In this document: piece after piece, positions 30,747 to 42,459 of the stretch | Layout of the letters: each line of letters starts with the position of its first letter | Position numbering within the stretch: position 1 is the stretch's first letter | Assembly (NCBI GenBank): GCA_030549175.1 | Contig: JAUKUA010000005.1 | Location: 1,984,001 to 2,048,000, forward strand | Source: Lasiosphaeris hirsuta | Taxonomy: Eukaryota; Ascomycota; Sordariomycetes; Sordariales; Lasiosphaeriaceae | DNA: 64,000 bases | Direction of reading: 5' to 3' | Notes under the pieces: model-generated | Told to the model about the DNA's origin: nothing | What the model saw: the letters and a program-made list of their open reading frames with translations, nothing else | Database searches by the model: none | Position numbers and translations under genes: made by a program

Positions 30747-31288
30747 TTACAAGTTGGCCAGGACAGCCGCACCACCGAGCAGCGCGCCGACAGCCATGGC
30801 GCCAGTCTTCATGGGCGCCGCATTGGGGCTAGTGGCGGTGGCCGCCGTCGTGCGGGCGGCATTGCTGACCGAGCTGAGGCGCGAGTTGACGGAGCTGGTG
30901 TACGAGGCGAGGGCGGAGGTGATGGAGTCACGGTCCGAGCCAGTGGCCGTGGCCAGCTCCGACGAGTACGACGAGATTGCTCCGGCGGCGTCACTGGTGA
31001 TGGAGTTTTGCTCAGAGCTGACGGCGGAGCTAATGGACGAAAGCACCGAGCTAGCGTGTGACTCAGCCGAGCTCGAACGCGAGGCAGCCTCCGAGTTGGC
31101 CGAGCTGAGGATGGACGTGGCCGCCGATGTAATCGAACTAACCGCCGGGTTGCTGCTGGTGGAGGTGATGACTGTTTGAGCCTATTGGGGGGGGAGGGGG
31201 GTCAGTGGGCGTTTTGAGACAGAAGAGGCCAATCATCACATACGGAGGCCACCGAGCCGAGAGCCGCGATGATAGCAGTATAGCGCAT
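30747..31288 (-). CDS. small GPI-anchored Ser/Ala-rich cell-wall protein
   Basis: Two exons, 31288-31244 and 31181-30747, give 159 aa. The 62-nt intron (GTATGT to AATAG) falls right at the signal peptide, a common place in fungal secreted proteins. The signal peptide is MRYTAIIAALGSVAS with likely cleavage after ASA. The mature protein is a Ser/Ala/Thr-rich low-complexity chain (SSITSAATSILSSATSE, repeated SS/TS) suited to O-mannosylation. The C-terminus (AAPMKTGAMAVGALLGGAAVLANL) has a small-residue omega site region, a spacer and a hydrophobic tail, the pattern of a GPI signal. No catalytic domain is present. Likely role: structural or adhesive wall glycoprotein. Unspliced frames in this region are misleading, since the first exon is only 15 codons. 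Confidence 0.82.
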
Positions 31289-32505
31289 ATTGAGGATGTG
31301 TTTGGGCTGTGAGGAAGTGTTAGACTGGTAGATTTGCAGGGCTGAGCTGAACGAGTACGAAGTGACTGCTTGATGTTCGTCTAAGGATATGATATAGAAA
31401 GGAATGCGGTGAATTCGACTCGAGGGAATGTTTATATACATGCGTAGCGAGCCAGCCTCTGATGCATTTTCAGATCCATATGATCTAAAGCATAGCTAGG
31501 GGCTGGCGCTCGGGTCCGCTAATAGAGTTCGGCTGGAGGGTCAGCGGCGCCGTGCAGCACAGTTAGCCCCAAGCTATGCGACTGCGGCTCGGTGATGCTG
31601 TGTCTGGATGACTTGGTCGTGGCAACGAGGTATCCAAATAGCCTTGGCGCGCAGGCCAGGTTCCCGTTCGAGCACCTAGCTGTGTTTTCCCAAAAAAAAA
31701 AAAAAAAAAAAAAAAAAAACAACCCAGTTTTGCTCAACAGAGCCCACAAGCGAGTATTCGTGGATGATTTGTTGCTAATTTTATCATTGCGTGGATACAG
31801 TCGTTCCCAGCCCGTCACCGTTCTCCTCTGTGGGTATGCGGGTGCTATCTGCCAGCCGGAATTTCTGGACACATATATCATAACCCTGCTCACAAAATAC
31901 GACGCAAAAGGTGGGACGCGGCCATCGTGACGAAAGGAAGCCCGGTCTGGCCTTCTTCTCTTAGTGATAAGGCCGGAAAGACCCTCGAGGGGGTCTAGAG
32001 AGTCATGAACTCTTCTTCCCATCGCTCAGAGCTACTGCAAATGTGCGTGTCATTCAGGCAGCGCACAGGCAAGGCCCTGGAGACCTTGTAGGCTGTTGCA
32101 CAACCACATGCAGAACAGCAAGGGTTACAACTTTATTTCGACTCCTCCTAAGCTCGTCTAGCTTTGGCGACGGAGAGAACCACCGGGGAACGGTTGGAAT
32201 GCAGTTCTGCCGGTTAAAGTTGGCGCACCGCCCAGTGGACGGCTCTGACAAATATCCCGGGCCGCGTTTCCCCACGATGACGTCGTTATTAGACTTTGCT
32301 CGACTTTGGTAGTGGTTCCGCGTCAATGCTGTAGGTCAAGGCCTGCCGGTTTGCCGTCAATAAATGCTGTCCGAGCATGGCTATGCTCGGCAGACTGGAC
32401 GCGGATGCCTCACTGAGAGGCTGCTTGCGCTGTATAGTTCGCATGGCGCGAACGGGGCCTGCCGAATAAAGGACCTTCGGTCGGGGTTTGGCTAGGCCAC
32501 TTCTA
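31289..32505. other. intergenic region with poly(A) tract
   Basis: 5' flank of the GPI-protein gene and 3' flank of Sin1. Contains an A28 run at 31692-31719. No coding sequence supported. Confidence 0.5.
31692..31719. repeat. poly(A) tract, 28 A
   Basis: Uninterrupted A run; no element recognised next to it. Confidence 0.9.
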
Positions 32506-35068
32506 TCAGACCTCTCGGTACGGAGATATTCCTTTCTTCAGTTCACGGACGATTTCGGCAGCAGACTCTGGGCTGCTGGTAACAAAATCGTATCTCTTGC
32601 TCTCCGTCGCCTTGTAAACAACGAGCTGTTCGGTAGTTATTAGCAGGCGTTTAGGCCGGGCTCTCTAATCCGTGTGCGATTTACCTTGAAGTTGGTTGGA
32701 TGTTTACGGGACACCTTACACCCGACAACATTACTGAAGTGGACGGTTGTTGTTTTACCGTCACTCTCAACCATCTTTCCCCCCGAGGCAGGCATAATAT
32801 GGACGTACTCGCCATCGATGGCAAATAGCTTCTCGGCCGTCAACCGCATCGGCTGCTTCCGGAAGACTGTGAATTTTTTGTAATTGGAACTGACGCCAAG
32901 CTCATCCTGCTTCAATACCTCTTTGGCCAGGGGATGCGTTCCCATGATCTTGGTCTTCTTCGACTTGGTCCAGCTCGCATTGTCTGCGAAGAGAAGAGGT
33001 CTGGGAGACGAACTACTGGGCGATCCGGTCATGGTGAGCGGACCGTCTGTCGCGAACCGGCGCCTATAGAGATCCAGGTCCGTCATGTTTCCGAGTGAGA
33101 GAACCCTGCGATCAAGCAACACTACTGTCCCGGAGTGGGGCAGCTTGAGGACGTGATTAGCCTTATCGAGCTGCCTCTTCCTGCAGACCGTGTCTAGGAC
33201 ATCACCTAGCCAGGTCTCGGTCGTCACATCGAGTGTTACCATTTGGCCGGGAGCAACATCCGAAGAGTGGATGTGGATGCGAAGCAGCTTCTTTTCCCCA
33301 CGCATCGAAGTATGCGAGGACGTGGGCTGTGCTGGCTGGGGCATGTCTGCGAATAGAGACGTGTTTGCACGGAAGGTCGTATTGAGGACTGGGTTTTCTC
33401 GAGGTTGGGGAAGAGGGGGCATGGTAGCATCTGGCCGCGGCGTGTTCCGAGGGGTGAGATCTTTGTCATCCGCATCTTCACCTACTTCTTGCTCGAACTG
33501 TGGTGTCAGCCTCTGGTTATCGGCGAATTCAGAGGGCGAGGCTTGCACGAGGGCGAAAATATCGTAGACCTTGGAGTTGGACCGTGATCTTCCGGCCTTG
33601 TTATTCGCGGTTGTGAATGAGATGAGCTGCTTCTTGCGTTCTAGGGGTGGGAAGTCATCGTCAACCTCGCCGTCTTCCTCGACCATACGCAGTGTCCACC
33701 AATTCACGTTCAGCTTGTCGCTTGGGAGGTGTGGCTCAAGCTTCTCCTCGTTGTACCTCCACAGGCTAAGCCCAATAAGATCAGCGACTGTGACAGCTCT
33801 ATCTCCACCCTCCCCTTCGTGAACTGCGCGGCGAATGAGAACTTCGAATGGCTTGGCTGGGCTCCTGGAAAAGGGTGCATAGATCCGCAACATGATGGGA
33901 CTCGGATCGCCCTGACCAGAGAGCGATGCAAAGCTGTCAAACGGAGATGCTTGCTTCGTTCTCTTAGCCTTAAGAGCAGCAGAAAGTAAGCTCTTGGGCT
34001 GAATCATGCTCAGGGGCCGGATGGTGCTCATAGGTCGCGGGGGTGGCAGTACCCCTATGGACATCTGCAACGGAGGAGGCATTGCAGACCGGCGGATGGT
34101 CAATCTCCTCGTAAATTCTCGAGGGGGTGTACCGACAACCTGGTCCCTAGGAGACGCATTCATGGGCCGCTTGACAGCATCCAGGATTGAGGCCGAGTCA
34201 ATGCTCTCAATGAAGGCAGATGACATGTCTGACCCATCAGAATCTTCCTCTTCTTCCTCAAGTAGCTCGCTCTCTCGGCGATCGACCCCTACCACAGGCT
34301 CGGTATTTATCTTGCCAGCGAGTCTAGCAACCCGGGCAGCGGACCGAGCAGCATCCCTCTGTCTGTGGAAACCCGAAGCGTCGAATTCGTTCTCCGAGGA
34401 AACATCGCTACTTGTCACAGTGTCACGGCGTGCTCTCTCCTTCACAGTCTCCAGCGCCGACTGGGAGCCGCGCCTGGATGCGGGGCGAGCTGGCGAAGTC
34501 ATGGTTGTGGTCTGGCGGAGATTTGAAGACTGGAGCGGTGATGAACCAGAGCGGTTGCGAAGCGGCATCTTGGCAAACTTAATCTGCTGGGCAGCGCGCT
34601 GATCAGGCTCGTCGTCACTCTCGTCGCTTAGGTCACTGCTATCGTCATCCTCCATCTGCTCGCGCCGTCTTCGCCGCTTTATAGCCAAGCCAGCGGCAGC
34701 GGCATCTGGACCACCGCCTGCAAAGACACCTCCCTCATCCCCCTCGTCCTCGAGCGAGAGCCCTGTGACCCGTGGGGCTTGAAAGTACTCGGATGCAATT
34801 GCCGTCGGGATCGGGGGAGAATGAGTCCTCTTGATGAGGGCAGGGTTTGGGCGCCATCCTGCGGACTTGAAAGGGGCCGAGTTCAGGAAGCTGTCGTTCA
34901 GAGTGAAGAGCCGTTCCCCGACTCCGTCGGCGACGTCATTCAGGTAGCTACTTCGCAGCTGGTATAGAACCAGACTAGGGTGGGATAGGTTAGCACAGTT
35001 GAGAGATGAACGGGTCACGTCACTAGGTCGGTTAGGAATACACACTCTTCCACCTGAATCACAGACAT
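32506..35068 (-). CDS. sin1: TORC2 subunit Sin1/AVO1 (stress-activated MAP kinase-interacting protein)
   Basis: Three exons, 35068-35046, 34974-32685 and 32625-32506, give 810 aa. The 23-nt first exon encodes MSVIQVE and joins to LVLYQLRSSYLNDVADGVGERL, the conserved Sin1 start; the 71-nt intron has GTGTGT, a CTAAC branch site and CTAG. The last intron (59 nt, GTAAAT, CTAATAAC, AACAG) joins NFK to LVVYKATESKRYDFV and completes the PH domain. Domains in order: disordered acidic N-terminus with LLEEEEEDSDGSDMS, CRIM substrate-binding domain (about 345-440), Ras-binding-like domain (about 585-660), and C-terminal PH domain (about 700-805). Sin1 recruits AGC kinase substrates to TORC2 at the plasma membrane. 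Divergent from the PRCC gene over about 0.9 kb. Confidence 0.92.
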
Positions 35069-35969
35069 GGTTCAGCGCATGGGGGGCTCAGTGTGAATGG
35101 TGTTCCTTGGACGCGTCTGTTGCAATTGTAAACGCGTGTTGAGTTGGCAGTCTTTGAGCAATTGTGATTGTGCAATGCGCGCGAGAGCAGCATCGGCGGT
35201 TAGATGGCCAGGCAAGGAACGGTAGGTGGTAGACGGGTGCCTGACACCTTGTTGGGAGGAGTGTTTGCGGAGGGTGAGAGGTTCGAGCGGAGTGCTTGGA
35301 GGATCTGATGCACAGCAGCAAGTTCAAGTTATGACGGGATCAGAGGTGTTGCACCTGCCGTCAGGGAGGCAGACTCGAGAGGTTGCGAGTCTCAGCGGCT
35401 GAAAGTATAGGCGACACAGCGCGTAGAAGGACGATTAAATTTTGACTTTGGAGGGGGTGAACATGGACAGTCAGAGACATGGCGTGGGGGACATTGCATC
35501 GGCCTCTTGAAACAAGGATGTTTCTCACGGGGCGCAGTGGGGTAGGACTCTCAATGGCTAAAGAAGTACAAGCTGTCTGTGTATTGCTCGACCAGTTCGA
35601 CGCAGTCCGGCCTAGATTTCTTGGGCATGCGAAGCATTCCACTGGGGGAGACCTTGATACAAAGCCGTAAAGTCCCATAACCGCGAAATAAATAACGCGA
35701 TGCCTGATTTTATGGCGTATATCGAAATTCAAACAACTCTCAAAGACTTCCTTTTTAAGTCTTGCTTGAATCGGGTACCCCCTGCGACGTAGAAGGCCAA
35801 CCTGTGCACGCTAGTGGGGTCAGCGCCACCCCAAGAGGCTCTGTCGCGAATTTATCCCCAGGCTGCCACCAACCGACCTGCTGATACTATCTGAGGTGAG
35901 TAATTCCGACTCACGACCCATCCCTACAAACAGCACCGACACTCACAAAGACACCCTACCACCGAAGAT
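35069..35969. other. bidirectional intergenic region (Sin1 / PRCC)
   Basis: About 900 bp between divergent start codons, presumably both promoters. No coding sequence supported and no clear TATA box seen. Confidence 0.5.
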
Positions 35970-37244
35970 ATGGGCCTAGTTGACTACTCCGACTCGGATT
36001 CCGAGCCAGGCCCCACCCAGCAGCAACAACAACCCAAAGCCCAGCCACAATCCTCAGCCGCCTCGGGCACTAAGAAGCCCTTCCAAAAGCTCATCAACCG
36101 CTCCGCCCCGGGCGCCGGCTCCAACAAGATTGTTGTCCACCTCCCCACAGCGTCGACCGCAGACGGTGATGCCGAGGGGCCCGGACCCCCCGCGAAGCGC
36201 GCCAAGACGGCCGGCGGCGGCAGCCGCTTCAGCGCCCTCGGCACGTTCCTGCCCGCGCCGAAGAAGAACAACGCGTCGTTGGCGGCAGGGAAGCCCGCGG
36301 CGGGTAGCGGGTCTGGGGGGTCGCGAGCCGGTGGCACGCCTGCCCCGGGGATGCACCTGAAGACAGCGGCGGAGCCGGCGTTTCAGAGGCGGGCGGCCGA
36401 GGACGACGACTATGACAATGATGGGGACGCCGGCTCCGGCTTTGCGTCGGGCGGGCTAGGTGTGCCAGCGCCCAAGAAAACACACTCGGGTCCAACGATA
36501 CCGGAGGGGCAGAAGCCCGAGGCGGAGGTGAAGCTGGTGGGGAAGCCGCTGATGTTCAAGCCGTTGTCGGTGTCACGGAAGCCAGTGAAGAAGAAGGTGC
36601 CGGGTGCAGGCGTGAAAAAGGGGGGGGGTGCAGGACCGGCGTCGGTGTCCGCGGCGGCCCTAGCGGCGGCAGCAGCAGCAGCGGTCTCGTCCCCGCCAAA
36701 GAAAGTCTCCCTCTTCTCCATGGATGACGACGACGATGCCGCCGCCCGCATCGCCATGGCAGAACAAAGAGAAGCCAGTGGCGTCTACGAGCCCCTCTTC
36801 AGCACCACCACACCCGCCGCCGACGCCGCCCTCCTCGACGACGAGAATGAATTCACCAGCCCCTATGAAACCTACGCAGCGCCAGCGCCCGCCACTAACA
36901 CGCAGTCCCTCCACAATATGGCCGACGACCTCAACCTGTCGTCCAAGGCGCGGCGCGAGCTGTTCGGGCGCGACAATGGCACCAACGCCGACTTCGCCAT
37001 CCCGGCGGGCGCGCGCGTGCTCAGCTTCAGCATGGAGCAGGAGTACGAGCACAACGAGGCGCTGCGTACAGCGGGCGCGGGCCAGGACGCCGTGTACAAC
37101 CCGGTGCGGTCAATCGCGCCCGGCAAGCACAGCCTGCGGCAGGTGGTCAACATGGTGCAGAACAACCAGAGCGCGCTCGAGGACAGCTTTGCGCGGGGCA
37201 GGAATAACCGGAGCGATGCGGCGGGGAGGTATGGGTGGAAGTAA
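35970..37244 (+). CDS. PRCC-domain protein
   Basis: Single exon, 424 aa. Starts MGLVDYSDSDSE, the usual opening of this family. The N-terminal two-thirds is Pro/Gly/Ala-rich and disordered with KR-rich patches (PPAKRAKTAGG). The conserved C-terminal PRCC domain (about residues 320-424) includes DLNLSSKARRELFGR, PVRSIAPGKHSLRQVVNMVQNN and a terminal GRYGWK. Animal PRCC is a nuclear proline-rich protein associated with spliceosome components and with MAD2B; the fungal role is inferred to be nuclear and mRNA-related. Large GC-rich open frames on the opposite strand here are shadows of this gene. Confidence 0.85.
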   Translation: MGLVDYSDSDSEPGPTQQQQQPKAQPQSSAASGTKKPFQKLINRSAPGAGSNKIVVHLPTASTADGDAEGPGPPAKRAKTAGGGSRFSALGTFLPAPKKNNASLAAGKPAAGSGSGGSRAGGTPAPGMHLKTAAEPAFQRRAAEDDDYDNDGDAGSGFASGGLGVPAPKKTHSGPTIPEGQKPEAEVKLVGKPLMFKPLSVSRKPVKKKVPGAGVKKGGGAGPASVSAAALAAAAAAAVSSPPKKVSLFSMDDDDDAAARIAMAEQREASGVYEPLFSTTTPAADAALLDDENEFTSPYETYAAPAPATNTQSLHNMADDLNLSSKARRELFGRDNGTNADFAIPAGARVLSFSMEQEYEHNEALRTAGAGQDAVYNPVRSIAPGKHSLRQVVNMVQNNQSALEDSFARGRNNRSDAAGRYGWK

Positions 37245-37648
37245 GATGGGGAGTTGCGGTTGGTGGTTGGCAGGTGAGAGAGTGTACGCCCTAGAACAAG
37301 TTTGATGCACGATGATACCCAGGGAACAAAATACAGTCTTTGATAAGATATCATACAAAATGGTTCCAACGGCCTTGAGGCACATGGCAATATGAGTGCT
37401 ATATATGTATGTGTGTGTTCGTCGTTTTGTCTGTTCTGTTGTTCCAACTTTGTCGTAGTGGTCAATACGTGTGGTGTGCCGATTCGTAGGCACGGTATCC
37501 AGGGTATAATATGTGACGTTTGAATCGAAGAGTGAAAACCAGTTATGGCTTCCTCAGCTCCCCTTCCCCGATTGGCCATCCTCCAGCCAGGGGGCGGGAG
37601 TAGGATGGGATGGAATGGAACTCCCCAGGTTTTCCTAACGCCCTAAAA
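37245..37648. other. convergent intergenic region
   Basis: Shared 3' flank of the PRCC gene and the hypothetical gene on the other strand. A 235-codon minus-strand frame runs from here into the PRCC gene but has no recognisable features. Confidence 0.5.
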
Positions 37649-39777
37649 TCACATCATCATCTCCACCGCAGCTGTCCGATGCTGGTTCCCTATCAGGAAC
37701 CCCCATTCACCCCTCGTGATGGGCGAGATGTCGTCGTAGCCGTTCGGCGTCGCCGGCCCTAGCTGCTGCAGCGGCGACAGAATCGCCGTCGCCTCCTCGC
37801 GCAATATGCTGTCAATCGAAAAAGTATTCCACCGCGCCGGTGGCAGCGGCAGCGTTACAACGGCGCTCCGCGGCCGCGCCGTTAGCTCCTCCTCCTCCTC
37901 CTCCTCTTCGTCCCCGCCTATCGGCGAGACTAGCTCAGGATTCCCCACCTCCTTCAGCGCCTGCTCAGCGCCCTCCTCTGCCACCCCCCCTTGCACCTGC
38001 TGTATCGACCTCCGCTTTGGCTTGTCAAATGTCGTCTGCAGCTTCAGCACTATGTTCCGTCCCGCCGCCTGCGGCGCGAGTTTCTGCGTCGTGCGGCGGA
38101 GCTCGTCCATCTCGGGGAGCAACTCCGTCCCCACCACCGGCTCCAGCTCGGACACGGCTTCACCGTAGTCGTCTGACAGTATCACGGTCTCAACGGGGGA
38201 CACGTCGAGGTGGATGTCGACCGGCTGCAGTTGCACCTCGCGGTACCAGGCCTCGATGGCGTCCAGCTCGATCTGGTCCTCGTCCAGGTCAAAGTCGTTG
38301 TCGCCGTCGAAGAGCTCCTTTTCTTCTCCCGGCGACCAACGACCGCCTACAGGCGTGATGCGGAGCTGGCGGGGGCTGTGGGACCATGCCGGTGGCGGCG
38401 GCGGTGGTGGTATGAGAGGTGGTGGCGGGGGTGGTGGTGATGGTATTGACTCGCCTTCGCCGTCGCTCCAGTCCATTTCGAAGGCTGTGATTTCGAGGGG
38501 TAGCTGGGGGGGACTGTTCTCCAGTGGCTGTGTCGGCTGCTGGGGCTCCTGCTGCCCCCGCTTCTTCGGCGGCTGCGGCACCTCCAAGTTAGGAAGCGGC
38601 CACGCAGGAATGGAGTCGATGTCATTCTCGACACCGCTCTCCCCTTCAAGCCCGCCGTACGCGCGGCTGTACATGCGGCAGACGTCTGCCAGGGCCGAGT
38701 CGCTGACGGGGTCGAGCCAGCGGTAGGCGCCGAGCAAGCTGCTCTTGCGCAGCCTCTGGCGGCTGTTAGCGAGGATCAGCCGGCGCAGCTCGTCGACGGC
38801 ATCCTCCAGGCGGCAGGGCGACAGCGTGCGTGCATACGACTGAAGCGCGGTGCGGAAGGTGTACAGGTGGTCGAGCGACAGCAGGGTCAGGCTCTCAGAG
38901 GAGAAGAGGACTTCGTTTTGGGCTAGAGATCGGTGGATGAGATCCACCGGGAGGCCGAGGGTGGTGGGTGAAACGACTTGGGGGAGCCAGTCGGCGCTGT
39001 GAGGGGTCTTAGCATATGTCACATTGCCGTAGGTCAGGGGTGTACAAACCCTATCTTGAACTTGCGGGTCGTCTTCTCGATAGTCTGGCTCAATATCCTC
39101 TCTTCTCGCAGACCGACCGGGCCAACATGGACGAGCCTGATCCCAAACTGGCTAGGACTCTGCAGAAAGGCCCCTGACACGGCACTACCCGTGTCTGTGG
39201 TCGCTGTTGCTGACGAGGCAACGGTGAAGGGGGTGGCTGGGGTCATGGGCACAGAGCCGTGGTTTGTTGGGCTGCCGGGCCATCGCAGCCGGTGGCTAAA
39301 GGTGGAGTCCGAAGTGGATGCCGTTGCAACGGTTGATGCCGAAGTCATGGAGGTATCGCTGAAGGCGGGCGATACGGTGCTGTTGCGCAGGTAGTCGGGG
39401 TTGACATTGACCATCCTCTCGGCTGTGGGAAAAGCTGGGGCGTTTGGACGGACAAACTGCTTGAAGGCACTCATTGGCGAGGCCACAAAGGCAGGTCGGA
39501 GGGGTGTTCCGACGGGCGAGACGACTGCGGATCCCGGAAGAGAGACGGGCGAGACCAGAGGCGAGAAGAAGCGTGGTGACGGAAGCGGCGATGTGGACAG
39601 CTGATAGTCCCGCCGAACGACTAACACGGTGATGTCGACGGCTTTCCTGGACAGCTTCTTGGAGACATATTCTAATGCCGCATTCATGCGGCTGGGTAGT
39701 TGGTGGCCGTCGGCGATGGAAGCGCCGGCCTCGAGAGGCGACGATATCCGGTCCTTCAAAGACTGAGACGGGGCCAT
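37649..39777 (-). CDS. conserved hypothetical protein with proline-rich middle
   Basis: Two exons, 39777-39050 and 38996-37649, give 691 aa. The 53-nt intron (GTTTGT to CACAG) joins TTRKFKIG to ADWLPQVVSP. I recognise it only as a conserved fungal hypothetical. The N-terminal block (MNAALEYVSKKLSRKAVDITVLVVRRDYQ) and the region after the intron (ADWLPQVVSPTTLGLPVDLIHRSL to about residue 390) look folded, with LEDAVDELRRLILANSRQRLRKS strongly helical. A poly-proline stretch (seven Pro, LI, seven Pro, then AWSH, about residue 440) could bind SH3 or profilin-type partners. Two Glu runs flank it. An in-frame ATG nine codons upstream (39804) is an alternative start. Function unknown. Confidence 0.72.
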
Positions 39778-42459
39778 GGCAACAGCGAGACCTGTGTTGA
39801 TCAAAAAGGAGGGCGCGCGCCGTGATCTGGCGTCGGAGTTGTGGACGGAGTTTGGCCGTGGGTGCCTAACTGGCTCCGTCTCTCGTGCTTCAATCTCAAC
39901 AAGCGAATGTCGGACAAGTCATGAGCGCCTCAAGGGTGGAAGGGCTGGCGGAGTCGTCGATGGGAGACACACGCAGGTCGTACACCACTCCAGGTTCTCT
40001 GCTCAACGAGGAGAGGCGGGAGCTGCTCGTAGATATGTAGTGCTGCGTGAAGACTGCGTGGCAGCGGAGGTTGAAGACTATAGATCTCCTAGCGATGCAA
40101 GCCACGATCCAGGAACGTGGAAAGGAACCGCAAATGTCAACAAAAGACGAGCGTGGGCGAAGATAAAAAAAGACGTGGGCGGCTACAATCACAGATGGAG
40201 AAGAGGAAAAGAGTCGACACCAGGCTTGATGCAGCACAGGATCAGGTTCACTGTCCATCTCACAATCTCACTCGTTTTCTTACCGTCTCTCCTCTCGACG
40301 AGGCTGGCCCCGCCATGCGACAGGCGGGGCCCGGAGGAACCACACCCAAGACGCCGGCGCAGGACCGCTCAGATGGTGGAGGGTGATTCGCATGCATGAG
40401 CGCTGGGTTGGTCGCTAGGCAGGGCGGCATCGCGGTAGGGCAACCTGGCTCTCCTCCCAAACTGTCCCAAACTGTCCCAAACTGTCTCGTGGGCCATGGC
40501 TGCACGGCTCTGCCTGTGCCTGCGGTGTCTGCGTCCTTCAGTCTGTCTGTCTGCAGCTTCCCCTCTGCTGTGCCCGAGTGCGCATGTGTGATGGGCAACA
40601 GTGGGTGCTTGGGGCCCGAGACGCCAGGCCATCGTCTGCCCGCTACGGGATGGCGACCAGGTTGATGCTCGACGGCCAGGGGGGTCGCGCCAGGGGGCCA
40701 GATCTGGTCGGTAAGGCGAGGCCGCCGAGTGGGCGACCAGGCGAGCAGCCCGCCGTGTGCTGTCAATCGTTGTTCCCGCCGATTGTTATCGCCGTATTGT
40801 GAGACGGGCAGCAGATGGTGCCGAGTGTTATCGCAGACTGCGCGGACCGCTAACAGGCTGCTAACAGACCGCCAGGGCCAAGCCCACGGCTCGGAAGGAT
40901 TTGGCCCTAAGGCGGGCAGTCCTGTCGGCCTGCTTCACACGTCACTGCGGGTTCGCAGCCAGCCACGACGGCTTATTCGTCGCCCGTTTAACGTGGCCGG
41001 GGTCGGCGGCTAGCCTGAGCGGCACCCCCTGGCCCAACGATGCACGGTTCGTCTATTTTCAACCCGCTGTTGCTTCCTCTGCGCTTCCATCCTCGACAAG
41101 TTGTGACTTCAATAGTTGCGACGTTGCGGGGTAGTCGACCAAGAACCCTGCCTCGTGCTGGCGGCTGGCGGCTGGCGTCTAAAAAAGCTTGAGCACTTGG
41201 AGCTCTATGACTGGGTGAACAGTAGGTATACTAGGTACCTAGGTAGGTACGAGAACCACAAAAATAACTGCCAGTATATTCGGCTCGCCTTCGTCTCGTC
41301 GGCTGCCATGTGCGTCCTTGTCAAACGTCGCGACAGACAACCGTACGCTATTGTAGAGACTGGATATTTGCTGCAGACGCATCTTTCACAGCTTGGCTCG
41401 GGTGATATCCCCCAATCAAACCCATCAGACCCAAACAACAGCCCCACGAGCCTGGGCATCAGCCATGTCTCAAACGAGGTCTTACTTATACCTCCTTTGG
41501 CCGCTCCCCCCCAACATCCATGCACCCATGACAAGCTGCGAGGAGGTATTTGACATGTTGTCCAGTACCGTTCCCTCTATCCTGTTTCGGCAACTGCAGC
41601 TACGCAGCGGGCGACTGCAACGACACACACTTTCACAGGATCAACTGCGACTGCTTGCAGATCATTAAATGACCTAGCCGAATCCAACATCTCGCTCGCT
41701 TCTCACCGCATCCCAGATGCCACCACCACCACCACCACCGTAACCCACACACATATGTCCATTAGCAGCAACCACCAGCCAACTGGCACCAACCCATGAA
41801 CCACAACAAATCCAGTTGGCATTGGTTTTTTCCCTGACATTACCAATCTATATCGTGGTCGATCAGTGGCGGTATCAACATCACCGTTGGCCTGGGAATC
41901 ACCACCGTGAGTGACCTCGAGCACGCCAAAATCTCTTGCGATTTCTCGCGCTATCACCACTGGCCGTGTATCAATGACCCTGCGATGCAGTCTACAAATA
42001 CCTCGAACCTAACGGTTCTCTACCAGACCAGGTTGCCAGGCCAGGGAACCCTTTATCTGTCTGTCTTTGCGCTGTCCTTCCTCCTACCCCCACCTCCTTC
42101 CTGACCCAAAGAAGAAAAAAACCCGCATGCAAAAAAGGGAAAATCAAACACCAACGTCATGTCCCTCAAGCCCACCCGGCGAAAATGCCAAATACCAGCC
42201 CTTTTTTCTCCTAGACGCCACCGCTCTGCTGACTCTCCTTTGTGACATGGGTAAACTAAGTCCCCAAGTCCGCCCCGCCCCGGCCAATCCTTTACCTAAC
42301 CAGTGAACCGCCTCCTGATGTACCTAGTCTGGTCGTGTAATCGTTCGTTCGTGCGTGCGTCCGTGTAATCGTGTCATCATACCGAGCGAATCTTGGTGCT
42401 CGTCCACTCTTGCCTCAGCCTCCCAGACCGAGTCGGGCACCCTTGCCTGGCTCCATTCC
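39778..42459. other. intergenic region
   Basis: About 2.7 kb. A 10-bp unit (CAAACTGTCC) is tandemly repeated three times near 40458-40490, and AGGTA/TACCT-rich microsatellite sequence occurs near 41222-41250. No coding sequence supported. Confidence 0.5.
40458..40490. repeat. short tandem repeat (CAAACTGTCC x3)
   Basis: Three consecutive near-identical units in otherwise unique sequence. Confidence 0.85.

Noticed and set aside
36872..37579. 235-codon minus-strand frame over the PRCC gene 3' end
   Set aside because: Most of it is antisense to the conserved PRCC domain.
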